Origin: Mesostigma viride
Lineage: Eukaryota; Streptophyta; Mesostigmatophyceae; Mesostigmatales; Mesostigmataceae
Assembly: GCA_009746045.1 (NCBI GenBank)
Contig: RPFO01000406.1
Span: 1,204,030 to 1,268,029 of the forward strand
Direction: 5' to 3'
DNA length: 64,000 nucleotides
The notes under the pieces are model-generated. The model saw only the letters and a program-made list of their open reading frames with translations. It searched no databases and had not been told where the DNA came from. Of the stretch, positions 23,575-35,200 are shown piece after piece; position 1 is the stretch's first letter; every line of letters begins with the position of its first letter. Made by a program: the position numbers and the translations under genes.

Positions 23575-26500
23575 GCGCAGCATGAAGGGGCATAATGGAG
23601 CAGGCTTTACCAACAATGAGGAGAGCTGCGGACACTAGCGGCAAAAAGATCCCGTGATGGAATGATGGGAAAGACCGTGTGACGGAAGTAAATGACGGTG
23701 TCATGCATTTTGCAAAAAAAAAGTTCCAAGAATTGTCGACTTATCCGGGGGGAATATCCGGGGGAAAAATTTTGGCGTCAATGCTTACTTTTTGTGGGCG
23801 TGCAGAGGTTGTGCTTACTGTTGTAGGTGTGGGGAGTGTGGCAGGATGCGTCGTGATAACTACAACATCTAGCGCTTATGCATTAGGGGAGGGGGGAGTA
23901 GCTTACACTATGTGGGTGTGTGGGTGCATACCTACATTTCATAAAATACAAAGTGAAGTGCTTGGTGGCTGTGTGGTGTCTAGTGTGTGTGTTGCACGGG
24001 TTATAATCTAGAGTGCTTACGCTTCATGGGTGTGTTATACTATACTTATAGAGTGCTTATGTTTAGTATACTTATAGAGTGCTTACGCTTCATGGGTGTG
24101 TTATACTATACTTATAGAGTGCTTATGTATAGTATACTTATAGAGTGCTTACGCTTCATGGGTGTGTTATACTATACTTATATAGAGTGCTTATATATAC
24201 TATACTTATAGAGTGCTTAAGCTTCATGGGTGTGTTATTACTTACAGAGTGCTTATATATACTATACTTATAGAGTGCTTAAGCTTCATGGGTGTGTTAT
24301 TACTTACAGAGTGCTTATATATACTATACTTATAGAGTGCTTACGCTTCATGGGTGTGTTCGTTGAAGCTCTTCAGTGGGTTTGCCTGTGGCGGCGCAGC
24401 CATGTCCCAAATCTGCAAGTTGAGGCGGGGCCAGATAGGGGCCAGGTGGGGTCAGGTGAGATCAGATACGGGCAAATGGGATGCATCATCATCAGCACGA
24501 GATACTCCCGCTATCGGGTTCGTCATGGCGAAAAGAGTTAAACTTCCAGAGTACTCAGGTAAACCTGCAGATCGCGCATCGACTGTCGAGGGACACACAA
24601 GTGTGATTAGCGCTGGAAATCGTGCAACGACATGGCAGGGATTAGCTTAGAGTTAGCTTGGTTAGGCTTAATGTAATGGCAGGGATGATCTTGGGTATCC
24701 CTCCTTGGACATCAGGACGAATATGGACCTGCTGTCACAAGCTAAACGACTGGCGTTGGAGATATCGCAGCCAAGCTGCATGCAGTCGTCAAGTACAGCT
24801 AGCTGCTGTGAGATGAAGCAGGCGTGCCCCTGCGCTGCCGCTTGCACGATGTTGGCGGTATGTATGAGAGCGCTGGTGACAGCGCAGGTGGGTCGCAGCA
24901 CAGGGGGTACACATATTGCAGGCACCTACGGCAGCGCAGGTACTTGCAACTGACCTTGATGGACCCGTCCCCGCTTGCTGATGCGATGATGTTCTCGTTA
25001 TCCTGCATGACACCACCACACGGGCAAATGGACCAGAACACACAGATGCCCATCAGCAGCGGAGGTCGGCAGATACGCGGTCGAGTGAGACAGCCGACGT
25101 GGCACCATCATGTGCCCTGCCGCACGACGCGCGTGCAGCAGCACCTGCGCCCGGCAGGATGACTCGACACCGTGGCATGCTTGGTGTCCACATGCAGTGA
25201 CCCAAGTAGCGAGTGCACAGGATCCAGGGACAAGCAGCGGCACAGAGCGCAGGCCAAGCCCCCTGTGGTCTGTTCAAATGGATTCGAATCCAACCTTCGT
25301 TCAATCCCACCAGGTTCGGTGCGGCAGGTCCGCACACTGCAGGCGCCATCGCAAGTATTAAGACTTTCAAATGCTACACCCCAAGGCTGCGGGCGAGCGG
25401 GGCTATGGGGGACCGCTGGGTGCCGTGGGCTGACGTGTTGACAGACTCAGCCCCGCCTGAGGCATGATACAAATGGAGCGAGGTGCCCTCTATCAGGTTA
25501 CTTATAATTAAGTGTGTGATGGGTGATAAGTAAGCAAGGTGCCACCACGTGATCGGAAGCCAGCCGGATGCACCCCCTGCGCGGCACCCCCTGTAGAACA
25601 GGTCCCCCGTCCCCCGACCCCCTTGGCCATACATCCCATTCGATGCAGTGACGGGGCCCCAGCACCCCTTCTTGTGTAATTGTGGCCGCAGCTCTGTACT
25701 ACGAGGACAGTGCCTGATACTGAAACAGGCGCATGGCACATAGCCACTAGGCATTGTCAGGCTAGTACCCGAAACAAGCCTGAAAACACTACTTAGAAAT
25801 AAGCTCACGTCCTCGGAACGCCATTTGCCTGACGCCATGTATCGCCCGCCACCGCAAGTGGTTCACGCACGCCTCGTTGTATCAACGCATCTGCGTCGGA
25901 GATGAAATTCTAATAGTGTCCTCATACGCACCTACCAATGCCCGCAGCTTACTAGTCCCCACGCGCTACCTCCACCCAGCTGCACAGTTTGCTTGCAACC
26001 ACCCTAGATGATGATAGGCACTTGGGCCTAGCAAACGACAGTGGAAGCGTGCAATGGCCCATTCCCTTGCACGGTGGCGCGACCCTACCATGGTACCTAC
26101 CAAGGCCTCACACACCACACACCAGCACGCCATCATAGGGCGCATGCGTGCGCTCACCTCACACCAGCAGCAGTCGTACAATCCATCGGCCGTGTCAAAC
26201 GAAACGATGGGAACCAACGCGTCGGAGCCGCGCACCATCTGGGGGGAGGTGGTGGGGGGGGGGGGCATTTGCCAGCGCGCGCGTGTGTGGTTGGTTGGTT
26301 GGTTGGTTGGTTGGTTGGTTGGTTGGTTGGTTGGTTGGTTGGTTGGTTGGTTGGTTGGTTGGTTGGTTGGTTGGTTGGTTGGTTGGTTGGTTGGTTGGTT
26401 GGTTGGTTGGTTGGTTGGTTGGTTGGTTGGTTGGTTGGTTGGTTGGTTGGTTGGTTGGTTGGTTGGTTGGTTGGTTGGTTGGTTGGTTGGTTGGTTGGTA

Positions 26501-27694
26501 GGGTGGGTGGGTGGGTGGGTGGGTGTGTTCAGGCAACCATGGGAAGCAGCGTGAGGGGTGAGGATGTGGGATTCTAGCCGAGGTATTGGACAGGGTCACG
26601 CATCTGGCAGCATTGGTGATGGCTATCCATTATGAATGCCAGGAATGGGGCAGATGACCTCCTTCGTGTCCAGGTGATGTATTGATGTCTAGGCGACATG
26701 GTCACCCCATCTTAAGTCTGTAGTGTATAGATATGGTCTGTAGCATAAGCTATAATATTGTACATTTATGGTCTATAGTGTGGCTGATATCGTGTAGCTG
26801 TGTAATATACGATCGCTATGCTCTATTGTATAGCTGCTCATGTATACGGGGTGCACATTTGATGCGGCTCATGCATGTGGGGTACACACTTGACAGCGAA
26901 CAAGATGTCTACCTGTAAAGTGCGCCTGTTGGGTAAACCTGTGGTGGGGCACAGATGGGAGTGGGAGCGTGTCATCCTCTATGCACATGGTCGCGCACAC
27001 AAGACGCCCTACCTGCAGGATGTGTAGCCGCCCATTACCGATGATGCCAAAGTTCTGGGCGGTGGCCACCGCGAGCCGGTCCTCCAAGAAGGGGCTGAAT
27101 TGGACCTGGGCAGATTCAACCAAAGCAACGTGATGCCTTCACTTCTCATTAAACATTGCCGAAGCATGGAGATCATTTCCACCTCTGCATGAAATCGATG
27201 TTAACTTGGTGACGTCATGAGATGCGCTCCCTCCATACTGGGTAGCGCTGCGCATCCTTACGTGTGGGGCTTCCAAGGTATCAGGGCGTTGTCACGCGTA
27301 AACCCAGTGCCAAGGACAAGCAAAGCATCAGCGATTCTCATGTAACGAAGAATTCTAGGCATGCGATGCAGCCAGAAGCGGAAACCTGGCAGGTTGAAAG
27401 TGTGTTAAGGGTTTGCGTCTGATCGACGCAGCGTGGGTGCAGACAAAGAAAGCAAGCATCCTGACTCCAACGTCAGAAACATTAGCGTTCTTAGGTGACG
27501 TTATAGACGTAATAACAACGAGGACATGCTTAAGCTAGTACACATGTTTGGTCTTATCAACTGCCGGCTGTATCCAGATGACAGGCGAATGTAAAACCCG
27601 TCCCTCCCAGAAAGATGCGTGGGTACTGAGTCCACGAGTCGGGGTATCCCATGCTTACCGCATAGCCGTTGAATGGGCTCCGAAAGGCGGGCAT
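16063..27694 (-). CDS. PEX7: peroxisomal PTS2 receptor, complete 13-exon gene
   Basis: PEX7 is a WD-repeat protein that binds PTS2 signals in the cytosol and delivers cargo to the PEX5/PEX14 import machinery. Exons, in transcript order: 27694-27659, 27105-27013, 26238-26158, 25002-24955, 24412-24345, 23072-23003, 22568-22495, 21187-21117, 20512-20394, 19346-19300, 18299-18237, 17175-17103, 16182-16063. They total 963 nt (320 codons plus TAG), close to the usual 317-323 residues. All introns are GT-AG with matching phases. Landmarks: start [141 protein letters not shown]-terminal [20 protein letters not shown] and [16 protein letters not shown]. These match conserved PEX7 positions throughout. 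About 92% of the locus is intron. The gene looks functional, with no stop or frameshift. Confidence 0.95.
16290..16324 (-). mobile_element. 23-bp insertion of the GGTTGTCTCCTTG family, in the last PEX7 intron
   Basis: TGGCAT is duplicated exactly (16290-16295 and 16319-16324) around caacgagacaaccagcgcag plus three bases. On the minus strand the insert reads out to the family 3' end with one change (GGTTGTCTCGTTG). Confidence 0.6.
16344..16422 (-). mobile_element. 67-bp insertion of the GGTTGTCTCCTTG family, in the last PEX7 intron
   Basis: TGGTAT is duplicated exactly (16344-16349 and 16417-16422). The insert 16350-16416 matches, inverted, the internal part of the insertion at 15198-15293. 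Confidence 0.6.
16467..16521. repeat. 12-bp tandem repeat (CATCCATGATCC)
   Basis: Five near-perfect copies lie in the last PEX7 intron. Confidence 0.85.
17160..17240 (-). repeat. 59-bp tandem duplication carrying a second copy of a 3' splice site
   Basis: The PEX7 acceptor plus exon start (cctcgcag|TGACATGACCGC, exon from 17175) is repeated upstream in the transcript at about 17219-17240 as cctcgcag|TGACTTGACCGC. Only the downstream copy continues into the conserved CLWDF codons. Confidence 0.75.
18587..18608. repeat. short telomere-like run (TTTAGGG type)
   Basis: The sequence gggttaagggtttaggttta followed by gggt is a degenerate plant-type telomeric repeat in a PEX7 intron. Confidence 0.5.
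21307..21625. repeat. 23-bp minisatellite in PEX7 intron 7
   Basis: About 14 copies of a 23-bp unit (core ggcacatcgaatagccagat, alternating ATGGTGG and ATGAAGG variants). The array ends about 120 bp upstream, in transcript sense, of the acceptor at 21188. It also keeps minus frames open ([10 protein letters not shown] and similar), which I treat as chance. Confidence 0.9.
21964..22036. repeat. 22-bp tandem repeat, three copies
   Basis: The unit acacacccagcatgcgatca with minor variation lies in PEX7 intron 7. Confidence 0.8.
22385..22452 (+). repeat. solo copy of the ATTAGCATAGTACTCCGTG dispersed repeat
   Basis: It is homologous to the left arm at 10028-10112 over about 65 bp (gattagcatagtactccgtg, then atgcgca.gacacg). 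It lies in PEX7 intron 7, just after the exon at 22495-22568. Confidence 0.6.
23085..23230. repeat. GGAGAAGGAAGAGGGG tract (long pyrimidine tract in the transcript)
   Basis: A purine-rich tandem repeat of about 145 bp lies on the plus strand. In PEX7 sense it is a C/T-rich tract ending only about 12 nt before the acceptor of the exon at 23072-23003, so it doubles as a very long polypyrimidine tract. Confidence 0.85.
23234..23285 (+). mobile_element. 29-bp RTE tail-only insertion with TSD
   Basis: Between ATCATGGGGTA (23234-23244) and ATCAATGGGGTA (23274-23285) lie only acggagttatgttcc and a (TTAA)n tail. It matches the terminal hairpin half and tail of the RTE copies. Confidence 0.6.
23470..23568. 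repeat. (CA)n microsatellite, interrupted
   Basis: Two CA/CACG runs are separated by actactatactatagtgacc, in PEX7 intron 5. The same actatactatagtgacca string occurs at 16326-16343, hinting at another small dispersed repeat. Confidence 0.9.
24005..24360 (-). repeat. 62-68-bp tandem repeat containing the exon 5 donor of PEX7
   Basis: The motif gcttacgcttcatgggtgtg (plus strand) starts at 24015, 24081, 24147 and 24339, with variants gcttaagcttcat at 24215 and 24277. On the transcript strand each copy is CACCCATGAAGC followed by gtaagc or, in the two variants, ttaagc. The copy at 24339 is the real exon end (exon 24412-24345). The others are intronic. Confidence 0.85.
26289..26525. repeat. (GGTT)n then (GGGT)n array in PEX7 intron 2
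   Basis: About 210 bp of pure GGTT is followed by about six GGGT units. The array begins about 50 bp upstream, in PEX7 sense, of the acceptor at 26239, where it reads (AACC)n. The GGGT block is a canonical G-quadruplex motif on the plus (template) strand. Confidence 0.95.
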
Positions 27695-29961
27695 GCTGGG
27701 ATGTGTTGCTTAATTTACCCTTTAAATTCAGCAATTGCCACAGTAATTTCTTCAGTGTACTCTATCTCAGAGGAAATTCACGGACATCATAGTGAGACAT
27801 CCGGAATGCTGCATGCTGAATTGTAGAGCGTGCGAGTCCCGCTGATGATCCGGCGACGAATGGCTATATGCCGCGCCAGTTACCCTTATTCCGGTAAAAT
27901 GCTAAGGCATACCCAACAGGCACGGGTGTTACAAATAACTCACAATTCTATCAAGCACGCAGTTGCAAGGAGACAAATAACAAGCCAATGCAAGTTGCCA
28001 AGGCAAAGTGCCACAATCATACATATCTCACGTGGATCTTTTCGCACCAAGGCGCAAGAAGAGAACGTTGCTTACGTCTGCCACCCATTACGCCTGCGCA
28101 TCCGGGTTTCCCCGTACTTAACGTCGACCTGTCATGCCGCGACCACAATCTCATGCTGTCACGTGTCACAAGTGATGAACGTCAGAATTAGCTTCTGCGT
28201 ACATTTTACTCTGGGTAAGACTGGGTACTGGGTAGTGGGTACTGGGTACTCACTGGGTACTGGACTACTGGGTAGTACTGTATACCTATACGTTGCGGGT
28301 TTGCCAGACGCCAGGAGTTAGTTCAACGACTGCATCCAGTTGCCCCAAAAGCCTCGGAGCGCAATTCTGCATTATTTCTGCTCGCCCAACAAGGAACGTG
28401 ATGGAACTCATGGAAGACTGGTCAGTGGAGAAATGTATCGGAGACGTGGGGAGTTATGGTTTTACCTACCTCGTGACAGATATTTATCAATTATAATTAT
28501 CGGCCTAAGATGTGCAATCGCACCATTAATTGCAAATTTGGGTTTTGATCAGCACTTGGCATCATGTGGGGTTATTTTTGCTAATTAATTTTGCCACCAG
28601 GATAGCAGACAAATGCTGGACCCTTGAATGGTGTTCATCTTAAACTGCCCTGTTGGTATTTCTGGCAATTTTCACTGCCATGCAACCCATTTGCCACGAC
28701 CTGGGCTTCGTTAATTATGCTATCATAATTTCAACAAACGTCTTTGGCGAATGAGTTTTCCGACGGAAGCGGAATTTCCTCATCGCGAAGATCCTGCTGG
28801 ATGGAGCAGACGCCGCTCCGGCGCGGTGTCGTGGCAGACCCTGGCTGTCCTGAAAATCAATTTGCATTGCTGTATGAAATCTCGTCCTACGACGCTGCCA
28901 GCAGCATCTTCTGCTGCGAGGTTAGTCTCTTAAATTACGCGGATATTGTTATGTGCATATGCAAGTCGGACACCAATTCGTGATCACGTTGTTTCGTCTG
29001 CTCCCGTTGCAATTAAGCAGTATCATCGCGTATTTACGCGTTCTTCCCCGCTGGATTGCGTGTAACAAGTACTTATTGTCCCTACGGCATGGAGGACCAT
29101 CCCATCTCAATGCCAATTGCCAGGGCATGAAGCCGGGTGTTTGCTTTGAAGTGTTCACATAGATGCGCCGGTGGATATGTAACCATCTCGTGGTACCAAG
29201 TGCCATTACTCCCCCACCCATGCACGGGAATCTAAAAATACCGTGGTTGAATTTTAGCCGTAGATGGCCCATGGTCCCTCCCGGCATGCTCGCTCTCATG
29301 TGCCCTCTGTTGGGCTACGTGCCCATGATAGCGGGTAGAAATGCCCGTGATCCTCCCCTGTCTGCAACTGCTGTGTTCTGGCTGCTGGGTGCCAGCTGCT
29401 GGGTGCTCATTGAAGGGGTGCTGCCTGCGGACTGTTGGGGCTCCGGCGGCTGCTTGCTTGTTGCTGCCTGCTGCCTCCTGCCACTTGCCTGCTACCTGCT
29501 GCGAGCTGTGCGGTGGGTGACGCGTGATGGGTGGTGGGTGCTGAGCGTTGGATACCTCGCCGGTACTGCCCGCGCAGCTGCGCCACCCAGCAAACCAGGT
29601 CGTTGCCCAAGCGCCGGAGCTGCGTACTGGGAAGGCCGCGGGGGCACCGAGCGACCGTGGAGGAGGCAGGGGGCAGGGCTCAGCGTCGCACAGCAGTCAA
29701 GCCACCGGCTGCAGGGTGCTTTTGCAGATAATAAGCGAGCAAAGCCCGGCAAGCTTGGCCAGGTGAGCCAGAATGGGTCCTGTGAATGGCATTCGTAGCC
29801 CTACTTTGCATGGAGATGACCATCCAACTTACTATCTGGGACAGTTCTGTTCTCCATCGCGTTTCAAAAGTCTCGTCCCGCGCATGCGGCATCAGGGTCA
29901 TACCAGTGGCATTAGGGGCATAACAGTTAGCGGCATTAGGGGCATGTGGCATCAGGGGCAC

Positions 29962-30083
29962 TCCATACCACACACGGTGAACTGACTCCATACCACACAC
30001 GGTGAACTGACTCCATACCACACACGGTGAACTGACTCCATACCACACACGGTGAACTGACTCCATACCACACACGGTGAACT
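29962..30083. repeat. 25-bp tandem repeat, five copies
   Basis: The unit contains actccataccacacacggtg followed by aactg, with nearly identical copies. Confidence 0.9.
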
Positions 30084-30271
30084 AATGGTGCGCTGGAGGA
30101 GCAGCATACTGTGAACCGATGTATGGATGTACGGTTCATTGTTACGATCAAGTGACTTTCTGGACAAAATTCATGAGGTTGTTGCATGGCTGCTATTGGT
30201 TTCGGTAGGTTAGGAAGGAGGACGACCGGTAGCCGTAACTGGTAGGTTGCCGCCAGCCCCATTTGGCACAC

Positions 30272-30440
30272 GGTGCACGTGAGTTTTTACCTTTTATTGT
30301 TAAGGTGCATCACCGAAAGTAAGTATAAGTTAGAGCCTGGTACCTTTTATTGTTAAGGTACATCACCGAAAGTAACTATAAGTTAGAGCCTGGTACCTTT
30401 TATTGTTAAGGTGCATCACCGTAAGCAACTATAAGGAACT
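30272..30440. repeat. ~53-bp tandem repeat, three copies
   Basis: Each unit contains ccttttattgttaaggt, catcaccg and aactataagttagagcctgg. The last copy also has a local aactataagg triplication. Confidence 0.85.
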
Positions 30441-31137
30441 ATAAGGAACTATAAGTTAGAGCCTGGAAATGGCTTTCAAATGCGCATCACGGGTAGATGC
30501 TGACGGCTTGGCAGAGGAGCGCGCACCTGAGATGCCTTTTAGAGAAAGAGAAAAGAGCTTGGGGACACTGTAGTTTTGCCGCAGGACGCCAGAATGCTTA
30601 TAACGGCGGGGACAGCTATCACTCGCGTTGCTGTGGTGAAATGCCATCCCGACCAAGTTACCTCAATTTGTCACAACTTGTTCGAAGCATGGCCTGACCA
30701 AGTGTGATTGAGGTTGACCAAGTGTGATTGAGGTTGACTTCTACACCAGGTAAGATTGGCTCCTTTTGATGCAGCGTAAGACTAATTGGCTATGTTAAGT
30801 TGCATTAGCTCCCAAGTACTCTTCGTGTGGCAGCAGCGTTATTTTGTCGCTTCTGTTGTACATCGTATTGTACTCTTTGCTCCTTAGTGGTCGGTAACTT
30901 TTCTGTCAGACTAACAGAGCCATGGATTTTGTTAAGGGTCACTGTTCTCCCCGCTCCCAGGGCGCTCATTCTTCCACGCATGCTGCTACGGTCTATCGTG
31001 CGGGTTGGGTGGACATGCGGGCATGCGACCATACGATACAAGTGGCAAGGACTTGGAGACGTTCAGGTCGTGTGCTGTTGTATCTCCTGATTCCTGCCGC
31101 CTCTGTCCATTTCCTTCCTTGATGCCGCCATCTCCTG

Positions 31138-31330
31138 CCCTACGCCCCTCTCCCGCTCTATGCCCCTCTCCTGTGCATGCCCTACGCCCCTCTCCCGCTC
31201 TATGCCCCTCTCCTGTGCATGCCCTACGCCCCTCTCCCGCTCTATGCCCCTCTCCTGTGCATGCCCTACGCCCCTCTCCCGCTCTATGCCCCTCTCCTGT
31301 GCATGCCCTACGCCCCTCTCCCGCTGCGTG
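31138..31330. repeat. ~42-bp tandem repeat, about five copies
   Basis: The unit cctacgcccctctcccgctc followed by tatgcccctctcctgtgcat is nearly perfect. It precedes the CAAA array. Confidence 0.9.
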
Positions 31331-31685
31331 CCTCTGCCTGGTGCCACACGTCCTAGCATGGGCTCCTCCCATACCCGTACCCGGCTCTGCTCATCTCATC
31401 CGTACCGTGGCACGCAATATGGCATGTGTTCGCGGCTCTCGCTCCCGCTGCCCTTGCTTGCATATCTTCATTGCGGTGCCGTGAGGCGTTGCCACGTGCG
31501 TGCCGCCCGCTCGTACGCTTGTCGCTCATGGAGCGCCTCATCATGCATGGCAGTGTGCTGCATCTCGGACTCTCTTGCGCGTGCCTATGCTGGCATCTCG
31601 ACGTGCATCATCCCGGTGCGTGTCCTAACCCCGCACATGCACGGGTCCTTCACGCTCCATCCTGTCAATGCATTCACACACACAT

Positions 31686-32233
31686 AAACAAACAAACAAA
31701 CAAACAAACAAACAAACAAACAAACAAACAAACAAACAAACAAACAAACAAACAAACAAACAAACAAACAAACAAACAAACAAACAAACAAACAAACAAA
31801 CAAACAAACAAACAAACAAACAAACAAACAAACAAACAAACAAACAAACAAACAAACAAACAAACAAACAAACAAACAAACAAACAAACAAACAAACAAA
31901 CAAACAAACAAACAAACAAACAAACAAACAAACAAACAAACAAACAAACAAACAAACAAACAAACAAACAAACAAACAAACAAACAAACAAACACACAAA
32001 CAAACAAACACACAAACAAACACACAAACAAACAAACACACAAACAAACAAACACACAAACAAACAAACAAACAAACAAACAAACAAACAAACAAACAAA
32101 CAAACAAACAAACAAACAAACAAACAAACAAACAAACAAACAAACAAACAAACAAACAAACAAACAAACAAACAAACAAACAAACAAACAAACAAACAAA
32201 CAAACAAACAAACAAACAAACAAACAAACAAAC
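31686..32233. repeat. (CAAA)n tetranucleotide array
   Basis: About 548 bp of CAAA has a small cluster of CACA variants at about 31990-32060. It ends about 30 bp before the acceptor-like gacgccacag at 32264. It is open in all six frames (KQTN, VCLF and so on), which is an artefact of the 4-bp unit. Confidence 0.97.
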
Positions 32234-32264
32234 ATGCATGCATGCACACATGCCGACGCCACAG

Positions 32265-35200
32265 GTTGCCGGAACAACTCCCTGGGCATGGCACCCAGGT
32301 CTCGTCGGACAACCCGCGTGATGCATTCGACATGACAAGTTGCACGGCACTCGGTGATGAGCTCGGGGATACGTCACATGATGAGTTTGGGGATGCGGGG
32401 CGGCTCCCCTGGCCAGCACGTAATGAGGATGCTGCTACCTCGTGCGAGGGAGGGCTGTCAGAGACTGCTATCAGCTTGGCGGACTACCTGGCAGAGTTGC
32501 ACGATGGCGGTGAATGTGCCGGGGTAGGCGGGCGGTGCCCGGCATGGGCATCGCACTTGGGCGATGGCTCTCCGTTTGCTGCAAGCTATACACCGTCCCC
32601 TGTCAGGAGGCTGCCGGTCTGGGACTGCTCGCTTCTGGCACACGACACCAGCAGCTGGCAGCGATGGAGCAAGACGACAAGGACAGGAAAGAAGGATCAT
32701 CCGTGCCTTCACAAATCTTCCCAGTCCGCGCACTGTTCCACACTTCTGCCGCCTGATGAACCAGGTCTCCCTGGGGAGGTGCTTTCACGGTTACAGGAAT
32801 CCTCCAGTGCACAGCAGTCATCACGGGGGCCTCACGCCGCCGCCCTCCCAGGCGGCAGCCAGCACCCTGGCACACCCGACGCACGCCCGGTCCCTCTCCC
32901 CATTGCTGAGGGAGATGCCCCCACACATGCACCATGTCCCCCGCCGCACCCCTTGTGGCAGATGCTTCTGCGTCTCGGGTATGTACGCCACTGCTGCCGT
33001 CTGGTCGGTCACACCATGGATCCAGCGGCCGCATCCGCAGGAGTGGCGGATGCCGGTGTGGAAGTGCCGCCGTCGCCATCTCTCACGGAGAGCAGTGACA
33101 GGTGTCAGCACGGTAGCAGAGCGTTCTGCGTGGCGAGGGACAGTCAGGCTGGTCGTGCCGCGATGAGTGCCATCATCGGCGCGGCACGTTTGTTTCACAC
33201 GCACGGCACCCGGCCGTGCTGCGTGCCCACTGCCGTATGCGTGCCCACGGGTGGCGTCTCTTTCTGCTGTATGGGTGGCCGCTGCTGCGACGACCACAGA
33301 CGCGCCTCGTATGGGTGTCTCCATAGCCACCATATAGCCATGGGTTGTGATGTCCACCATATAGCCATGGGTTGTGAAGGCCACCAGATCGGCGTGGGCA
33401 GGGAGGACTGCGCAGATGGGCTGCGGCAGGAGGGGACAGTAAGGATTCACCAGGTGCTGTGGAGAAGCTGTAGTAAAGAGCCATCACGGCCAGGGGCGGG
33501 CTCAGGTGGCGTGCGCGTCCCTGGGTGCGGGTGGCAGCATTGGGACGGGCCACACCCGAACCTGATGCCCCTATTTGGTTGTTTGTGCGTGGCCGGCGGT
33601 GCCTCGGCGGAGGGAGGTACAAACGGAAAGAGGTCCCGAAGTGAAGCGGACGGAGCTGTGCGTCCGCACCAACACGCGCTGGTGCATGCTTACTCCCCGT
33701 TCACGTTGCAGGTAATGACACGGGGGAGGGGGCCTGTCACATGTGGCACTGGGTTGCAGGCGGTAAGAGGCAGGCATGCAGATAGGGGGGGTGGGCATGC
33801 AAGGGTGATGGGAGCAATCATGTTGGCAGGCTAAGATGATGAAGACACAAGAGCATGAATGAGTATGGGCAAGCTTTTCCCATCCTGGCTCCCATCTTTG
33901 CATATCAGGGTAGAGTGGGTCAGATGGCCAAGGAATGCGGATGATGGGAAAGCAGCGGTGCTTGGGATGAGGAGGATGGAATAGTAGCGTGCCACGGACA
34001 GCCGGAGGTGCCCCTGTCAGCGAGATGAGAAGAATCCAGGTGTGGCGTGTTTGGACTCTTGCCTACCGGAGTGAGTTCCTCTGCGTGGCGAGTGGCGGCG
34101 CCTGCATGGCATGAGAACAACAGGGCAGGCGTCACGTGGGTTTCGACGTGTCTGGTTTGGGAGGAACGCGTGCAAGCTCTCTAGCATGGTTTTCAGCACT
34201 GCTTGGTAGCAACAGTGGCTGGAGTGGGGGCGGGCCTGGGTGCAGCCGTGTATACCTCGACCTCCAAAGAATGACTCTCAAGAATGTAGCCTTGATGCCT
34301 TGCTGTGAGCGCATGGTATGGGCATATGGCTGCGCTGGATGACTAATTTTTTTTGTATGAGCGTTTGGTTCTACGTTTCTCTCAATGCATGTAATTGATT
34401 TTGTAGCATTTTTTTGTAGTTGTTGTTGATGCCGAAGCACGACAGAGTTTGTTCATTCCCAGTGGTCTGGTCATATGGGTCATATTGTAGGTTTTTGATA
34501 ATACATCATTGCACTATCTCGGGCAACGCTGTGGCATGGGGTGGCAACAGTTTTCCTGCATGTTTACTGTCTGCTGACAGTCCCATCATATCATTAGTTT
34601 AAATCATACTATATTAGTTTATATCATACTTAGTTTAAATCATACTATATTAGTTTATATCTGCGCTGGTTGTCTCTTTGATACTACTATCATTAGTTTA
34701 AATCATACTATACTAGTTTATATCTGTGCTGGTTGTCTCTTGGATACAACTATCATTAGCTTATATAGTAGTATATTAATTCATTTTTACCACGAATCGT
34801 GCTAGTGAAATGCAAGCTGTCTGCAGCTGCAGGCAACCTGCGCGCTTTCTTCCGCTTCGCGTATTGCTTCGCCAGCTTCAACGGACTAACTAATCTACAG
34901 TGTGTTACGGTTTATTTGTGGGGACAAAGCAGGGGCGTCTTGCTGAACATTGTCCAGTGCTGAGAGCTATGTTTATCACTTTGTTCGATTGTGCAACGAC
35001 ACGAGGAGAAGCATCGCCAATTCTTCTGGCCGTCCTGTACCTTTAACATGCTCATCTTACCATTTTGTGCCACGCTTTGCCCCCAACTGTATGTACACGC
35101 TTGCCTCCCAACCATTTGTACACGCTTGGCCCAGAACGCTCTCCATTTCAGCCCTGCAGCGCTGGGGGACCACACATCGCGGCTACTCGTCCTCTACCAG

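Larger units (their letters stand above)
27695..31137. other. intergenic region upstream of PEX7 (or 5' region of the WDR81-like gene)
   Basis: PEX7 starts at 27694 on the minus strand and the next supported exon is on the plus strand at 32265, so this is a divergent upstream region. It contains GGGTACTG repeats (about 28207-28275), a 25-bp repeat with five copies (about 29962-30083), a 53-bp repeat with three copies (about 30272-30440), and open frames at 28744-28983 and 29163-29798 for which I see no family signal. A first exon of the plus-strand gene may lie here but I cannot identify it. Confidence 0.5.

Noticed and set aside
26041-26577. GWLV / TNQP repeat ORFs
   Set aside because: A product of the GGTT microsatellite inside a PEX7 intron; open in several frames on both strands.
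27360-27410. minus-strand peptide [17 protein letters not shown]
   Set aside because: It looked protein-like but lies in PEX7 intron 1-2 territory. The true first exon (27694-27659) joins exon 27105 directly in phase.
29163-29798. 211-codon plus ORF
   Set aside because: Trp/Leu/Ala-rich chance-like composition, no recognised motif, no convincing start context or splice sites.
31426-33834. 802-codon open frame through the CAAA array
   Set aside because: The N-terminal half is (KQTN)n from a tetranucleotide repeat that is open in every frame. Only the part from 32265 to 33711 is kept, as a tentative exon.
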